DNA from: Gaiellasilicea sp963829845
GTDB taxonomy: Bacteria; Actinomycetota; Thermoleophilia; Gaiellales; Gaiellaceae
Assembly (NCBI GenBank): GCA_963829845.1
Contig: CAWHKD010000005.1
Location: forward strand, 1 to 11,147
DNA length: 11,147 bases
Direction of reading: 5' to 3'
The notes under the pieces are model-generated. The model was not told the origin of the DNA and searched no databases. It saw nothing but the letters and a program-made list of their open reading frames with translations. The translations under genes and the position numbers were made by a program. Below, piece by piece: positions 1 through 5,893 of the stretch. The first letter of the stretch is position 1; every line of letters begins with the position of its first letter.

Positions 1-163
1 GCCGCGTCGAAGAAGTCCGTCTCGATCATCACCTCGCCGCCGACGGAGAAGCCAACCTCGCTTCCGCGAACGCCACAGCAGCGCCAGGCCGAGCGACACC
101 AGCGCAAGCCCCGCTGGCGCGAGAGGATTGGACGGCCCGCCGGCGCGACCGCCGCATCGCGCG
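1..163 (-). other. Left edge: no confident gene; possible C-terminal anchor or start of another gene
   Basis: This stretch lies beyond the stop codon (164-166) of the serine hydrolase. Read on the minus strand in a third frame, it encodes a Pro/Gly-rich linker, a hydrophobic run (LAPAGLALVSLGLALLW) and a basic tail (RSRKRG), at about 135-50. This would look like a C-terminal membrane anchor of the hydrolase if a further frame shift lay near 164. In a different minus frame the last 60 bases read as plausible protein (GGEVMIETDFFDAA) running off the edge, possibly the start of another gene near position 31. The sequence is too short to decide between these. Confidence 0.2.
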
Positions 164-1968
164 TCACCGTGTGGCCTCTGGGACGGCGGCGCAGTAGAGC
201 TGCGTCATCGCAGCACCGGCACGCGCGTCCGCTGCGGCATCGCCGCGGCCGTTCAGCAGCAGGACGGCGACTCGTCGGCCGTCTCCGGACGCCCAGACGT
301 TCGTCTTGAAGGCGGCACCGCCTTCCCGAGTGGCCGTAGGCGACGCCGCCGCACCCGGTAAGGTCACCGCCGCTCCAGAAGCCGCTCGTCTTCATGAGCT
401 CCAGCTGCTCCAGGCCGAGGAGCCTGCCCTGCATGAGCGCGACGAGAAACCGGGCGGTCTCCTCGGCGTTGGAGACGACGGCGCCTTCTGCGCCGATGCC
501 CGCGTGCGCCGCGGTCATGTCCGCAAGCGGGCCGCCGGGGGCGACGGCGTAACCGCGGGCATGCTCGCCCGTGATCGGACCTTGGGGGTCGTACGCGGTG
601 TTGCGGAGCGCCAGCGGCTCGAAGATCCGCTCCCGATAGAGCGACTCGATGCCTCTGCCGCCGGCGCGGGCGGCGATCAGGCCGAGGATCTCGAAGCCGA
701 TGTTCGAGTAGTGATACGTCGTTCCAGGCTCCGCGAGCAGAGGCTGGAAGGACGCAAGCTTGATCCAGAGGAGCGGCGAGAACTCGACAATCGGGGACTG
801 CTCGAGCCGCCGCTTGACATCGAGAAGCTGCTGCTTCACGGCCGGGTCGGTCACGGCTGCGATGTAGGCATCGGGGTTCTTCGCGACGTCGTTGTTGTCG
901 ATCAGCCCACTCGTGTGGGTCAGGAGCTGAGCGATGGTGATCCGGTTGCCGTAAGGCAACAGACCGGGTAGCCAGCGTTCGACGCTGTCCGACAGCCGCA
1001 GCTTCCCCTCCTCCGCCAGCTGGTGGACCAGGGCGCCGGTCCAGATCTTCGACACGCTCTCGAGCCGCATGCGCGCGTCCACCGGCATCGGCTTGCCGCT
1101 CTGGACGTCGGCCAGACCGGCCGCGCCGACCCACGCGCCCCTTGCGTCGAGAACGTATGCAGTCGCGCCGGGCGCGATGCGGCCTTGACCCACGACCAGG
1201 GAGTCCAGGATCGCCTGCAGCTCGGGCCGGGGGGCGCCCGCCGACGCCCGGTGCGGTGGCAGGAACGTGTCCGTGTCGTAGCTGTGGACGACCGCGTTGA
1301 CATGCAGCCCTGCGTGCGTGATCGGCGAAGCCAACGGACTCAGCGTCACGAGGGTCGGGACGCTCCAGATCGCGTCACCCGCCAGCGGCTTGCGCAGCTT
1401 CTCGCCGCGGAAGTCGGAGTAGCCGAGGTGGTAGACGGCCGTGAAGAGGAGCGAGACGGCGAGCGCGAGGGCGCCGACTGCGAGCTTGCCCCGCCGCCGC
1501 TCGAGCACGCGCTTGCCCGCGAATGCGGAGAAGACGGCGATGATGGGGAAGGCGGAGAGAATCACGCCGTCGGCAAATCCGTAGACCACGCCCCGCCAGG
1601 CGATCGCGGCCGCGAACTCCAGCCCGTCCGGATGCCCGGTCGCCGGCTCGCGCTGGACGATCCAGGCCATCACCGCGACGAACGCGAGCCCGAGCGACGA
1701 CTCCGCTGCGCCAGTGGTGCGTCAACAGGTCGCGCGGGGCCGCGACCCCGAAGCGCAGCCAGGCGCCGACGAACCCGAACACCGCGGCGACGTACACGGC
1801 GTAGTAGAGGTCGCGGTCGACCGACGTCAGGTCTGTCAGCACGAAGGGGATCGCGAATGCCAGTGCGAGCCCGGCGGCGAGCCAGACCCACTGACCCTCG
1901 CGCGCTGCAACCGCAGTCGGATGAGCGCGCGTGTGCCGGCTGCGGCCGCCGGCTGTGACGACATCCAT
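164..1968 (-). CDS. Membrane domain plus beta-lactamase/DD-peptidase-type serine hydrolase (two frame shifts)
   Basis: The repaired product is about 600 aa. Residues 1-240 form a polytopic membrane domain with hydrophobic runs at about 27-44, 53-74, 90-105, 118-150, 158-180 and 195-222. From about 250 a class C beta-lactamase-like domain follows, with Ser-Val-Ser-Lys (S304-K307; Ser codon 1056-1058), Tyr-Ser-Asn (Y420) and His-Ser-Gly (H546). These match the SxxK, YxN and KTG-type motifs of penicillin-recognising serine hydrolases. Such enzymes cleave D-Ala peptides, beta-lactams or esters; the substrate cannot be told here. There is no signal peptide before the hydrolase domain, so the membrane part could place it outside the cell. 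The ATG at 1968 has GAGGAG about 8 nt upstream. One extra base near 1701-1712 shifts the frame in the membrane part. Another at 323-324 shifts it right after HSG; removing it restores a GGGAAFKTNVW continuation to the stop at 164. The two domains share one open frame from about 1700 to 330, so this is a fusion or two genes whose stop was lost. Upstream lies one of the five shared boxes. Confidence 0.72.
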
Positions 1969-1994
1969 GATTGTCTCCTCTCGTCGTTCGCGTC

Positions 1995-2054
1995 ATCCCC
2001 GACGACCCATCGAGGGCGATCAGGGGCGACTCGGAGTCCGCGGTGGCGAACTAC
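1995..2054 (-). promoter_or_regulatory. Shared upstream element, copy C (membrane/serine hydrolase gene)
   Basis: On the gene's sense strand, GTAGTTCGCC starts at 2054, CCTGATC has its G 33 nt later at 2021, and GGGGAT spans 2000-1995. The first box ends 77 nt before the ATG at 1968. The same boxes at the same offsets precede four other transcription units in the window. The first box overlaps the TAG stop codon (2053-2051) of the glycosidase remnant. I infer operator plus promoter; no factor is known. Confidence 0.5.
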
Positions 2055-2330
2055 GCATGCCGCAGGAAGCTCGGCGTCCGGGCTGCCGCGCCCGGCGAAG
2101 CGGGACTCTCGAGCCCGATGTACTCGAGCACGTCGGAGAGGTGGCCGTGCGCGAGGCAGACGACAGTGTCGGCGCCTCCGTAGTAGATGGTGAGCCTGTC
2201 GCCGTCGACGAGCGCCGCGGAGGGGAAGACCACGTTCGGGACGTGATCGCGATCCTGTCGCGGTCGGGCAGGCCGATCGGCGTCCTCTCCACTCTCGACG
2301 TGGCACGAGCGTTCGCCGGCTTCCACGAGC
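2051..2330 (-). pseudogene. C-terminal remnant of a GH130-type glycosidase/phosphorylase
   Basis: The frame ending at 2051 contains VPNVVFPSAALVDGDRL, then a short IYYGGADTVVCLA segment and a conserved-looking L-S-D-V-L-E-Y-I helix. This is the usual C-terminal blade of GH130 beta-mannoside phosphorylases and related five-bladed propeller proteins. The segment before it (RVERTPIGLPDRDR) reads in a different frame, so a shift lies near 2245-2265. Nothing of the preceding 200 or more residues (N-terminal propeller, catalytic Asp) is present; the sequence upstream of about 2330 is regulatory DNA of the divergent gene. I call it a truncated, non-functional remnant. Assignment rests on recalled family motifs only. 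Confidence 0.6.
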
Positions 2331-2362
2331 AGCATCCCTTCCACTAGCCGTACGCCGACCTT

Positions 2363-2425
2363 GGTAGTTCCCCACACCCCGGATCGGCCTGCGCCCCGAT
2401 GCGACCGCCGAGCAACGGCGCGATG
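2363..2425 (+). promoter_or_regulatory. Shared upstream element, copy A (105-aa protein gene)
   Basis: GGTAGTTCCCC lies at 2363-2373 and CCCCGATG has its G at 2398, 34 nt after the G of GTAG. GCGATG follows at 2420-2425, where three other copies have GGGGA(T/G). The first box ends 82 nt before the ATG at 2455. Between the boxes, GGATCGG is shared with copy D upstream of the usp gene, where it sits one base closer to the first box. Confidence 0.5.
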
Positions 2426-2454
2426 CTCCTGCCAGACCCGTCGAAGGAGGCGTC

Positions 2455-2772
2455 ATGCAGCACATGGCCGTGATCGCAAAGTTGAGACCGGGAGCGGCGG
2501 AACAGGCGGCAAGGCTGATCGAACTCGGTCCGCCCTTTGACCCGCGTGAGCATGCGGTCGAACGGCACACCGTCTTCCTCGCTCCAGACACCGTCGTCTT
2601 CGTCTTCGAGGGCGGCAACGTGAACAGCCTGCTCGCGTCACTCGGCGGCGCGGACGAGCAGGCGGTGCTCGCAGCCTGGGAACCGCTGCTCGACGGCACG
2701 CCGATGATCGCGCCCGAGGCCTACAGCTGGGTCCGCCCCACGCCGGTGTCAGCGAGTCACTGGGGAGAGTAG
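2455..2772 (+). CDS. Small protein of unknown function, stress-cluster associated
   Basis: I do not recognise a named family. The ATG at 2455 is preceded by a strong GAAGGAGG Shine-Dalgarno sequence about 5 nt away, which fixes the start. The 105-aa product is soluble, with no signal peptide or membrane segment. It opens with a beta-strand-like HMAVIAKLRPG followed by a helix rich in Ala and Glu, then TVFLAPDTVVFVFEG and a second helix ending in a Trp-containing segment (AAWEPLLDG). This strand-helix-strand-strand-helix order resembles small dimeric alpha/beta-barrel (ferredoxin-like) proteins such as the antibiotic biosynthesis monooxygenase fold, but no catalytic residue can be named. It carries the same upstream boxes as hsp20 and usp, so it probably belongs to the same stress response. 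It converges with hsp20 across a hairpin. Confidence 0.75.
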   Translation: MQHMAVIAKLRPGAAEQAARLIELGPPFDPREHAVERHTVFLAPDTVVFVFEGGNVNSLLASLGGADEQAVLAAWEPLLDGTPMIAPEAYSWVRPTPVSASHWGE

Positions 2773-2832
2773 CGACGGCCCGAACGAGGCCTCGCACGGA
2801 GACCGACTCGTAAACAGCGTGGCGCGAATGAC

Positions 2833-2861
2833 GGCGGGGCCGAGCGCCGCTCGGCCCCGCC
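2833..2861. terminator. Bidirectional hairpin between convergent genes
   Basis: A near-perfect GC-rich inverted repeat has arms at 2833-2846 and 2848-2861; the practical stem is about 12 bp with a small loop. It sits between the stop of the 105-aa gene (2772) and the stop of hsp20 (2871), where transcription from both sides should end. No clear U-tract follows on either strand, which is common in high-GC actinobacteria. Confidence 0.6.
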
Positions 2862-2870
2862 CTTCCCTGC

Positions 2871-3290
2871 TTACTTGGTGGCGATCGCCACCTCATGCGA
2901 CTCCGTCGCCTCCTCTTTCGGCGCGTGCACCGTCAGGACGCCCGCTGTGAAGTCGGCGAACACCTGGTCGGTGAGAGCCTCCGGAGGCAGTTCGAACCTG
3001 CGCTCGAACTGCTTCGAGAGCCGCTCGCGGAGGTGGAAGGTCTTGCCCTTCTCCTCCGTCGTCTCCGCACGCTCTCCACGGACGGTGAGCGTGTGGTCGC
3101 TGACCTTGACGGTCAGCTGCTTCTCCTCGAAGCCCGGAACCTCGAGCTCGTAGACGTAGTCGCCGTCCGTCTCGTAGACGTCGGCGGCCGGCGGAGCCAT
3201 CGGCGCGGCCCCCACGTCCTCGAGGAAGCGGCGCATCCGTCGCTCCATCGCGTCGAGCTCGGGAAACGAAGCCCAGCGGATGAGCTGCAT
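2871..3290 (-). CDS. Hsp20/alpha-crystallin family small heat-shock protein
   Basis: This is a 139-aa ATP-independent holdase that binds unfolding proteins in the cytoplasm. The alpha-crystallin domain runs from about residue 35 to 125: ADVYETDGDYVYELEVPGF at its start, then a VRGER strand, and the conserved A-x(4)-G-V-L motif (ADFTAGVLTVHAPK) near its end. A short tail follows. The N-terminal arm is brief and contains RWASFPELDAMERRM. A GTG at 3293 directly precedes the ATG at 3290; the GGGAGG ribosome site is only 2 nt from the GTG but 5 nt from the ATG, so I chose the ATG. The family includes HspX/Acr, a hallmark of the mycobacterial DosR regulon, but class cannot be fixed from sequence alone. 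The frame is intact, unlike many neighbours. Copy E of the shared upstream boxes lies 66-103 nt before the start. Confidence 0.93.
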   Translation of the reverse strand: MQLIRWASFPELDAMERRMRRFLEDVGAAPMAPPAADVYETDGDYVYELEVPGFEEKQLTVKVSDHTLTVRGERAETTEEKGKTFHLRERLSKQFERRFELPPEALTDQVFADFTAGVLTVHAPKEEATESHEVAIATK

Positions 3291-3332
3291 CACGACCTCC
3301 CTTCTGCCGTCGCAACTCTTGCCATGCCGCTA

Positions 3333-3393
3333 CTCCCCAGCCGCGGCGCGCCCTGGATCAGGTCGGCCGCGGATCGCGTTGCGGGGATCTACC
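3333..3393 (-). promoter_or_regulatory. Shared upstream element, copy E (hsp20)
   Basis: On the hsp20 sense strand, GGTAGATCCCC begins at 3393, CCTGATC has its G at 3359 (exactly 33 nt after the G of GTAG), and GGGGAG spans 3338-3333. I found this copy by stepping 33 nt upstream from a CCTGATC box, so it is a small test of the pattern derived from the other four. GGGGAG would sit at about a -10 position relative to a -35-like CTGATC. Confidence 0.5.
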
Positions 3394-3469
3394 GAGCCTT
3401 CTGCCATTCGGCGAAGGCGAGCGTGAGCGGTGCGAAACGAGGGTGGCATCAAAGACGGTGAAGACGTTG

Positions 3470-3690
3470 ACGCAGACGAACGTGAACATTCGCGAGCAGG
3501 CCGCGCAAGTCGTGGTCGTCGTGCACGACGACGGCGCTGGCTTCGAGATCACCGGCGACACGTCGGGCTTCGGCCTGGCCGGCTTGCGCGAACGCGTTGC
3601 CTTTGTGGACGGAGAGCTCGAGGTCGAGACCGCTCCCGGCGCCGGCACGATCGGCCGCGCGAAGCTGCCGGCGGTGCGGGATACCGCAGC
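3470..3690 (+). pseudogene. Remnant of a sensor histidine kinase (HATPase domain only)
   Basis: The frame through 3443 encodes the end of a GHKL ATPase domain of the NarL/DevS (HisKA_3) kinase type: VVVVVHDDGAGFE (G1-type box, Asp-Asp codons 3527-3532), GFGLAGLRERV (G2 box, from 3566), then a V-x-G-E-L-E-V-E-T-A-P-G-A-G-T segment and a degraded ending RAKLP. Upstream, the N-box and dimerisation/phosphoacceptor His region are missing or unrecognisable, and no sensor domain exists before it because hsp20 and its promoter lie there. There is no in-frame stop at the expected C-terminus; the frame runs on antisense through the channel gene. It cannot be a working kinase. By analogy with DosS/DosR-type clusters it may be what is left of the local regulator gene. 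Confidence 0.65.
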
Positions 3691-3760
3691 TGACGAGATT
3701 CCCGCGGCGGACGCCCTCTCAACCGGAGAGCCCGCGACGGCTGACGGGTTGGGGCTCGGC

Positions 3761-4616
3761 CTAGCGCTCGCGCAGGTAGACGAGCCAGTAGACCGTGCCA
3801 ACCATGACGGCGCCGCCGATCACATTTCCGATCGTGACGGGCAGCAGGTTGTCGACCAGGAACCCGCGCCAGGTCAGGTTCTCGAGCGCGAGCCCGGGCA
3901 CTTCGAGCTCGTCCTTCACCGAGCAACCCGAATGGCACGAAGTACATGTTCGCGACGCTGTGCTCGAAGCCGGCGGCGACGAAGGCCGCGATCGGCGGCA
4001 CGACGGCGAGGATCTTGTCCGTCACCGTCCGTGCGCTGTAGCTGAGCCAGACGGCTAGGCAGACGAGCGCGTTGCAGAGCGCTCCGAGCGCCACGGCCTG
4101 GACGAAGCCGAGACTCGTCTTCGCGTCGGCGATCCGGAGCGCGCTCTCGCCGACCGCGCCCCCGCCGAACTCGTACTGGCGGCCGAGATACACGAGCAGG
4201 ACGGTCCCGATGGCGCCGACGAAGTTGCCGGCGTAGACGAGAGCCCAGTTCCCGAGCAGCCGCCGGGTCGTGACCCGCCGGCTCGCCCACGCCATCACGA
4301 CCAGGTTGTTACCCGTGAAGAGCTCGGCTCCGGCGACGACGACGAGGATCAGCCCGAGCGAGAACGCGAGCCCGCCGAGGAGTCGCGCGACGCCGAACGG
4401 CAGCTGCGAGCTGCCGGCCATGACGGTCGTCGCGAAGTCGGCGCCGAGCGCGATGAACGCGCCCGCGAGCACGGCGAGCACGAAGACGTTGAGCCGCGGC
4501 ATCGCTACCTTCGCCACGCCGACGGTCGCCGCCTTGCGCGCGACATCCACCGGCGGCAGCGCATCAAGCGCGGCCGGTGCGAAGGCGACCGCCGGTTCCG
4601 GCGTTCGCTCAGCCAC
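3761..4616 (-). CDS. Formate/nitrite transporter (FNT) family channel (one frame shift)
   Basis: The repaired 284-aa product matches the length of FocA/NirC channels, pentameric inner-membrane proteins moving formate, nitrite or related small anions. It has an N-terminal amphipathic helix (residues ~15-35), the LAGAFIALGADFAT segment of the first membrane helix, the family signature GAELFTGNN, and FEHSVANMYF with the pore histidine (H219). The final helix ends ...TVYWLVYLRER before the stop at 3761. A single extra base near 3919-3921, just after FVPFGLL, shifts the frame; skipping it gives KDELEVPGLALENLTWRGFL, as expected for the family. I chose the GTG at 4616, which overlaps the DUF1918 stop by 8 nt, because it leaves the N-terminal helix complete and suggests translational coupling; an ATG at 4658 is possible. 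No ribosome site is obvious. Substrate is not determined, though fermentative formate or nitrite traffic would fit the low-oxygen theme. Confidence 0.85.
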
Positions 4617-4839
4617 GTGGAGTACGGCGCGTGCGCCGTGCCGGCCGAACGGTCGCATCGGAGCCGGGCCAGTAGAGGGTCTCGTGCTCCTCGTCCCAGC
4701 GGACCCGATAGTGCTCGCGACCGGTCGCCGCGTCGAGCACCTCGACGATGACGCCGGTGCGCCCTGGATCTCCGGTCGAATGGCCGTGGACGACGACGAC
4801 GTCGCCCGGCTTCGCCTGCACATCACTCTTCGCCTTCAT
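4609..4839 (-). CDS. DUF1918 domain protein
   Basis: The 76-aa product has the DUF1918 pattern: KPGDVVVVHGHSTGDPGRTG near the start (residues ~10-29), then VIVEVLDAATG and YRVRWDEEHETLYWPGSDA. This is a small SH3-like barrel found mainly in actinobacteria, of unknown biochemical role and frequent near stress genes. The ATG at 4839 has GAGGGG about 6 nt upstream. The tail is Arg/Thr-rich (RPARRTRRTPRG). Its stop overlaps the start of the FNT channel gene, so the two are very likely one operon driven by copy B of the shared upstream element. The reading frame is intact. Confidence 0.85.
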   Translation of the reverse strand: MKAKSDVQAKPGDVVVVHGHSTGDPGRTGVIVEVLDAATGREHYRVRWDEEHETLYWPGSDATVRPARRTRRTPRG

Positions 4840-4875
4840 GGTCGTCCCCTCTGTGAGTCGTGGGTCCGCTTCACG

Positions 4876-4936
4876 ATCCCCGTAGCGACGCCGGCTCACA
4901 TCGGCGAAAGCGCTGAACGCCCTTCGGCGAACTACC
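4876..4936 (-). promoter_or_regulatory. Shared upstream element, copy B (DUF1918-fnt operon)
   Basis: On the operon's sense strand, GGTAGTTCGCC spans 4936-4926, CGCCGATG has its G at 4902 (33 nt after the G of GTAG), and GGGGAT spans 4881-4876. The first box ends 87 nt before the ATG at 4839. It shares a 211-nt divergent intergenic region with copy D, which points the other way; the two first boxes are 20 nt apart and face away from each other. Confidence 0.5.
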
Positions 4937-4956
4937 CACGTGGCCCTCGGCGTGCC

Positions 4957-4993
4957 GTACTTTCCCGCATCCGGATCGGGGCGCGGCCTGATG
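4957..4993 (+). promoter_or_regulatory. Shared upstream element, copy D (usp-ppdK operon)
   Basis: GTACTTTCCC at 4957-4966 is the most divergent first box. GCCTGATG has its G at 4990, exactly 33 nt after the first G. GGATCGG between them is shared with copy A. No GGGGAT-like box appears at the position seen in copies B, C and E. The first box ends 84 nt before the ATG at 5051. Confidence 0.42.
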
Positions 4994-5050
4994 CGGGTCC
5001 GGCCGTCGCGGCACACGCTGATGTCTCCACCGCACGAGAGGAGGCATGTC

Positions 5051-5874
5051 ATGAGCGCCACGATCGACGCAGACGCCCATGTGGTCGAGGCGAACAAGAT
5101 CTTCAGCCGCGTGCTCGTCGGCGTGGACGGACGCCGGAGTCGCGCGACGCACTCAGGCAGGCGGCGCTGTTGAAGGCGCCGGGCGGAACGATCACCTGCC
5201 TCGCGGCATGGAACCTCGCGCCGCCGCTGGTCACGACCACGACGGTGATGCCGTCGCGGGAGGCCGACGACCGCGAGGCCCGCAGCGTCGCTGAAGAGAC
5301 CGTGCGAAGCGCGCAGGCGTTCATCCCGTCCGCGGAGTCCATGGTCGTTCACGGCTTTGCCGGCCACGCCCTGATCGACGCCGCCGCGCACGAGCGATCG
5401 ACACTGATCGCACTCGGCTCGCACGGCCAGCGGCGCGCCGAGGGGATCTTGCTCGGATCGACGGCGACTCTCTTGCTGCACGATGCGCCCTGCTCGGTGC
5501 TCCTGGCGCGCGAGACCGCGCACCTGACACCGCGGCGGGTCGTTGTCGGAGTCGACGGTTCACCCGAGTCGGCCGCGGCGTACAGCGTCGCCCGCTATCT
5601 GGCAGGGCGTTTCGACGCCGACGTCACGCTCGTCGTCGCCGAGGGCAAGAAGCTGATCGACCCCGCGGCGATCTCGCAGATCGTCGGCGACGAGTTCCAC
5701 ATCGTCCCGGATGAGCCCGTGCACGCGCTCACGGCTGCCTCAGCAGGCGCCGACGTGCTCGTACTCGGCAGCAGAGGGCTCCACGGCTTGAAGTCGCTCG
5801 GCTCGGTCTCCGAGCGCGTGGCCCACCGCGCCCGCTGTTCGACGCTGATCGTCCGTGGCGCACTGCAGAGCTGA
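5051..5874 (+). CDS. Tandem-domain universal stress protein (one frame shift)
   Basis: Repaired, the product is about 274 aa with two UspA folds in tandem, cytoplasmic and probably nucleotide-binding. Domain 1 opens with FSRVLVGVDG and ends with GSHGQRRAEGILLGS, a full G-2x-G-9x-G-S ATP-binding motif. Domain 2 opens with RRVVVGVDGSPESAA and ends GSRGLHGLKSLGS, where only seven residues separate the glycines. The ATG at 5051 follows GAGGAGG about 8 nt upstream; the frame breaks after codon 26, where one base is missing between 5130 and 5131. Adding one base gives VDGTPESRDALRQAALL, parallel to VDGSPESAAA in domain 2, which supports the repair. First gene of an operon with ppdK 19 nt downstream. 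Tandem Usp proteins are typical DosR/OsdR-regulon members. Confidence 0.87.
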
Positions 5875-5893
5875 CACCGAGAGGAGCTTCGCC

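Noticed and set aside
306..971. Long plus-strand open frame over the serine hydrolase
   Set aside because: Arg/Asp-rich with no family motif; the opposite strand in another frame carries SxxK, YxN and other clear hydrolase motifs.
1023..1958. Plus-strand 311-codon open frame
   Set aside because: Antisense to the membrane domain; very Arg-rich composition typical of GC-rich shadow frames, and no ribosome site.
3291..3293. GTG start for hsp20
   Set aside because: Only 2 nt from the ribosome site, whereas the adjacent ATG at 3290 has a normal 5-nt gap.
4617..4826. Extending the FNT protein N-terminus to 4826
   Set aside because: This would overlap almost the whole DUF1918 gene in another frame and adds only Arg/Ser-rich sequence unlike FNT proteins.
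4270..5050. Upstream extension of the Usp frame back to 4270
   Set aside because: Antisense to the channel and DUF1918 genes and lacks Usp features; the ribosome site and ATG at 5051 plus one missing base explain the Usp N-terminus.
4840..5050. Classical DosR palindrome in the divergent region
   Set aside because: No GGGACT...AGTCCC palindrome is present; only the different GTAGTTC-type boxes are found.
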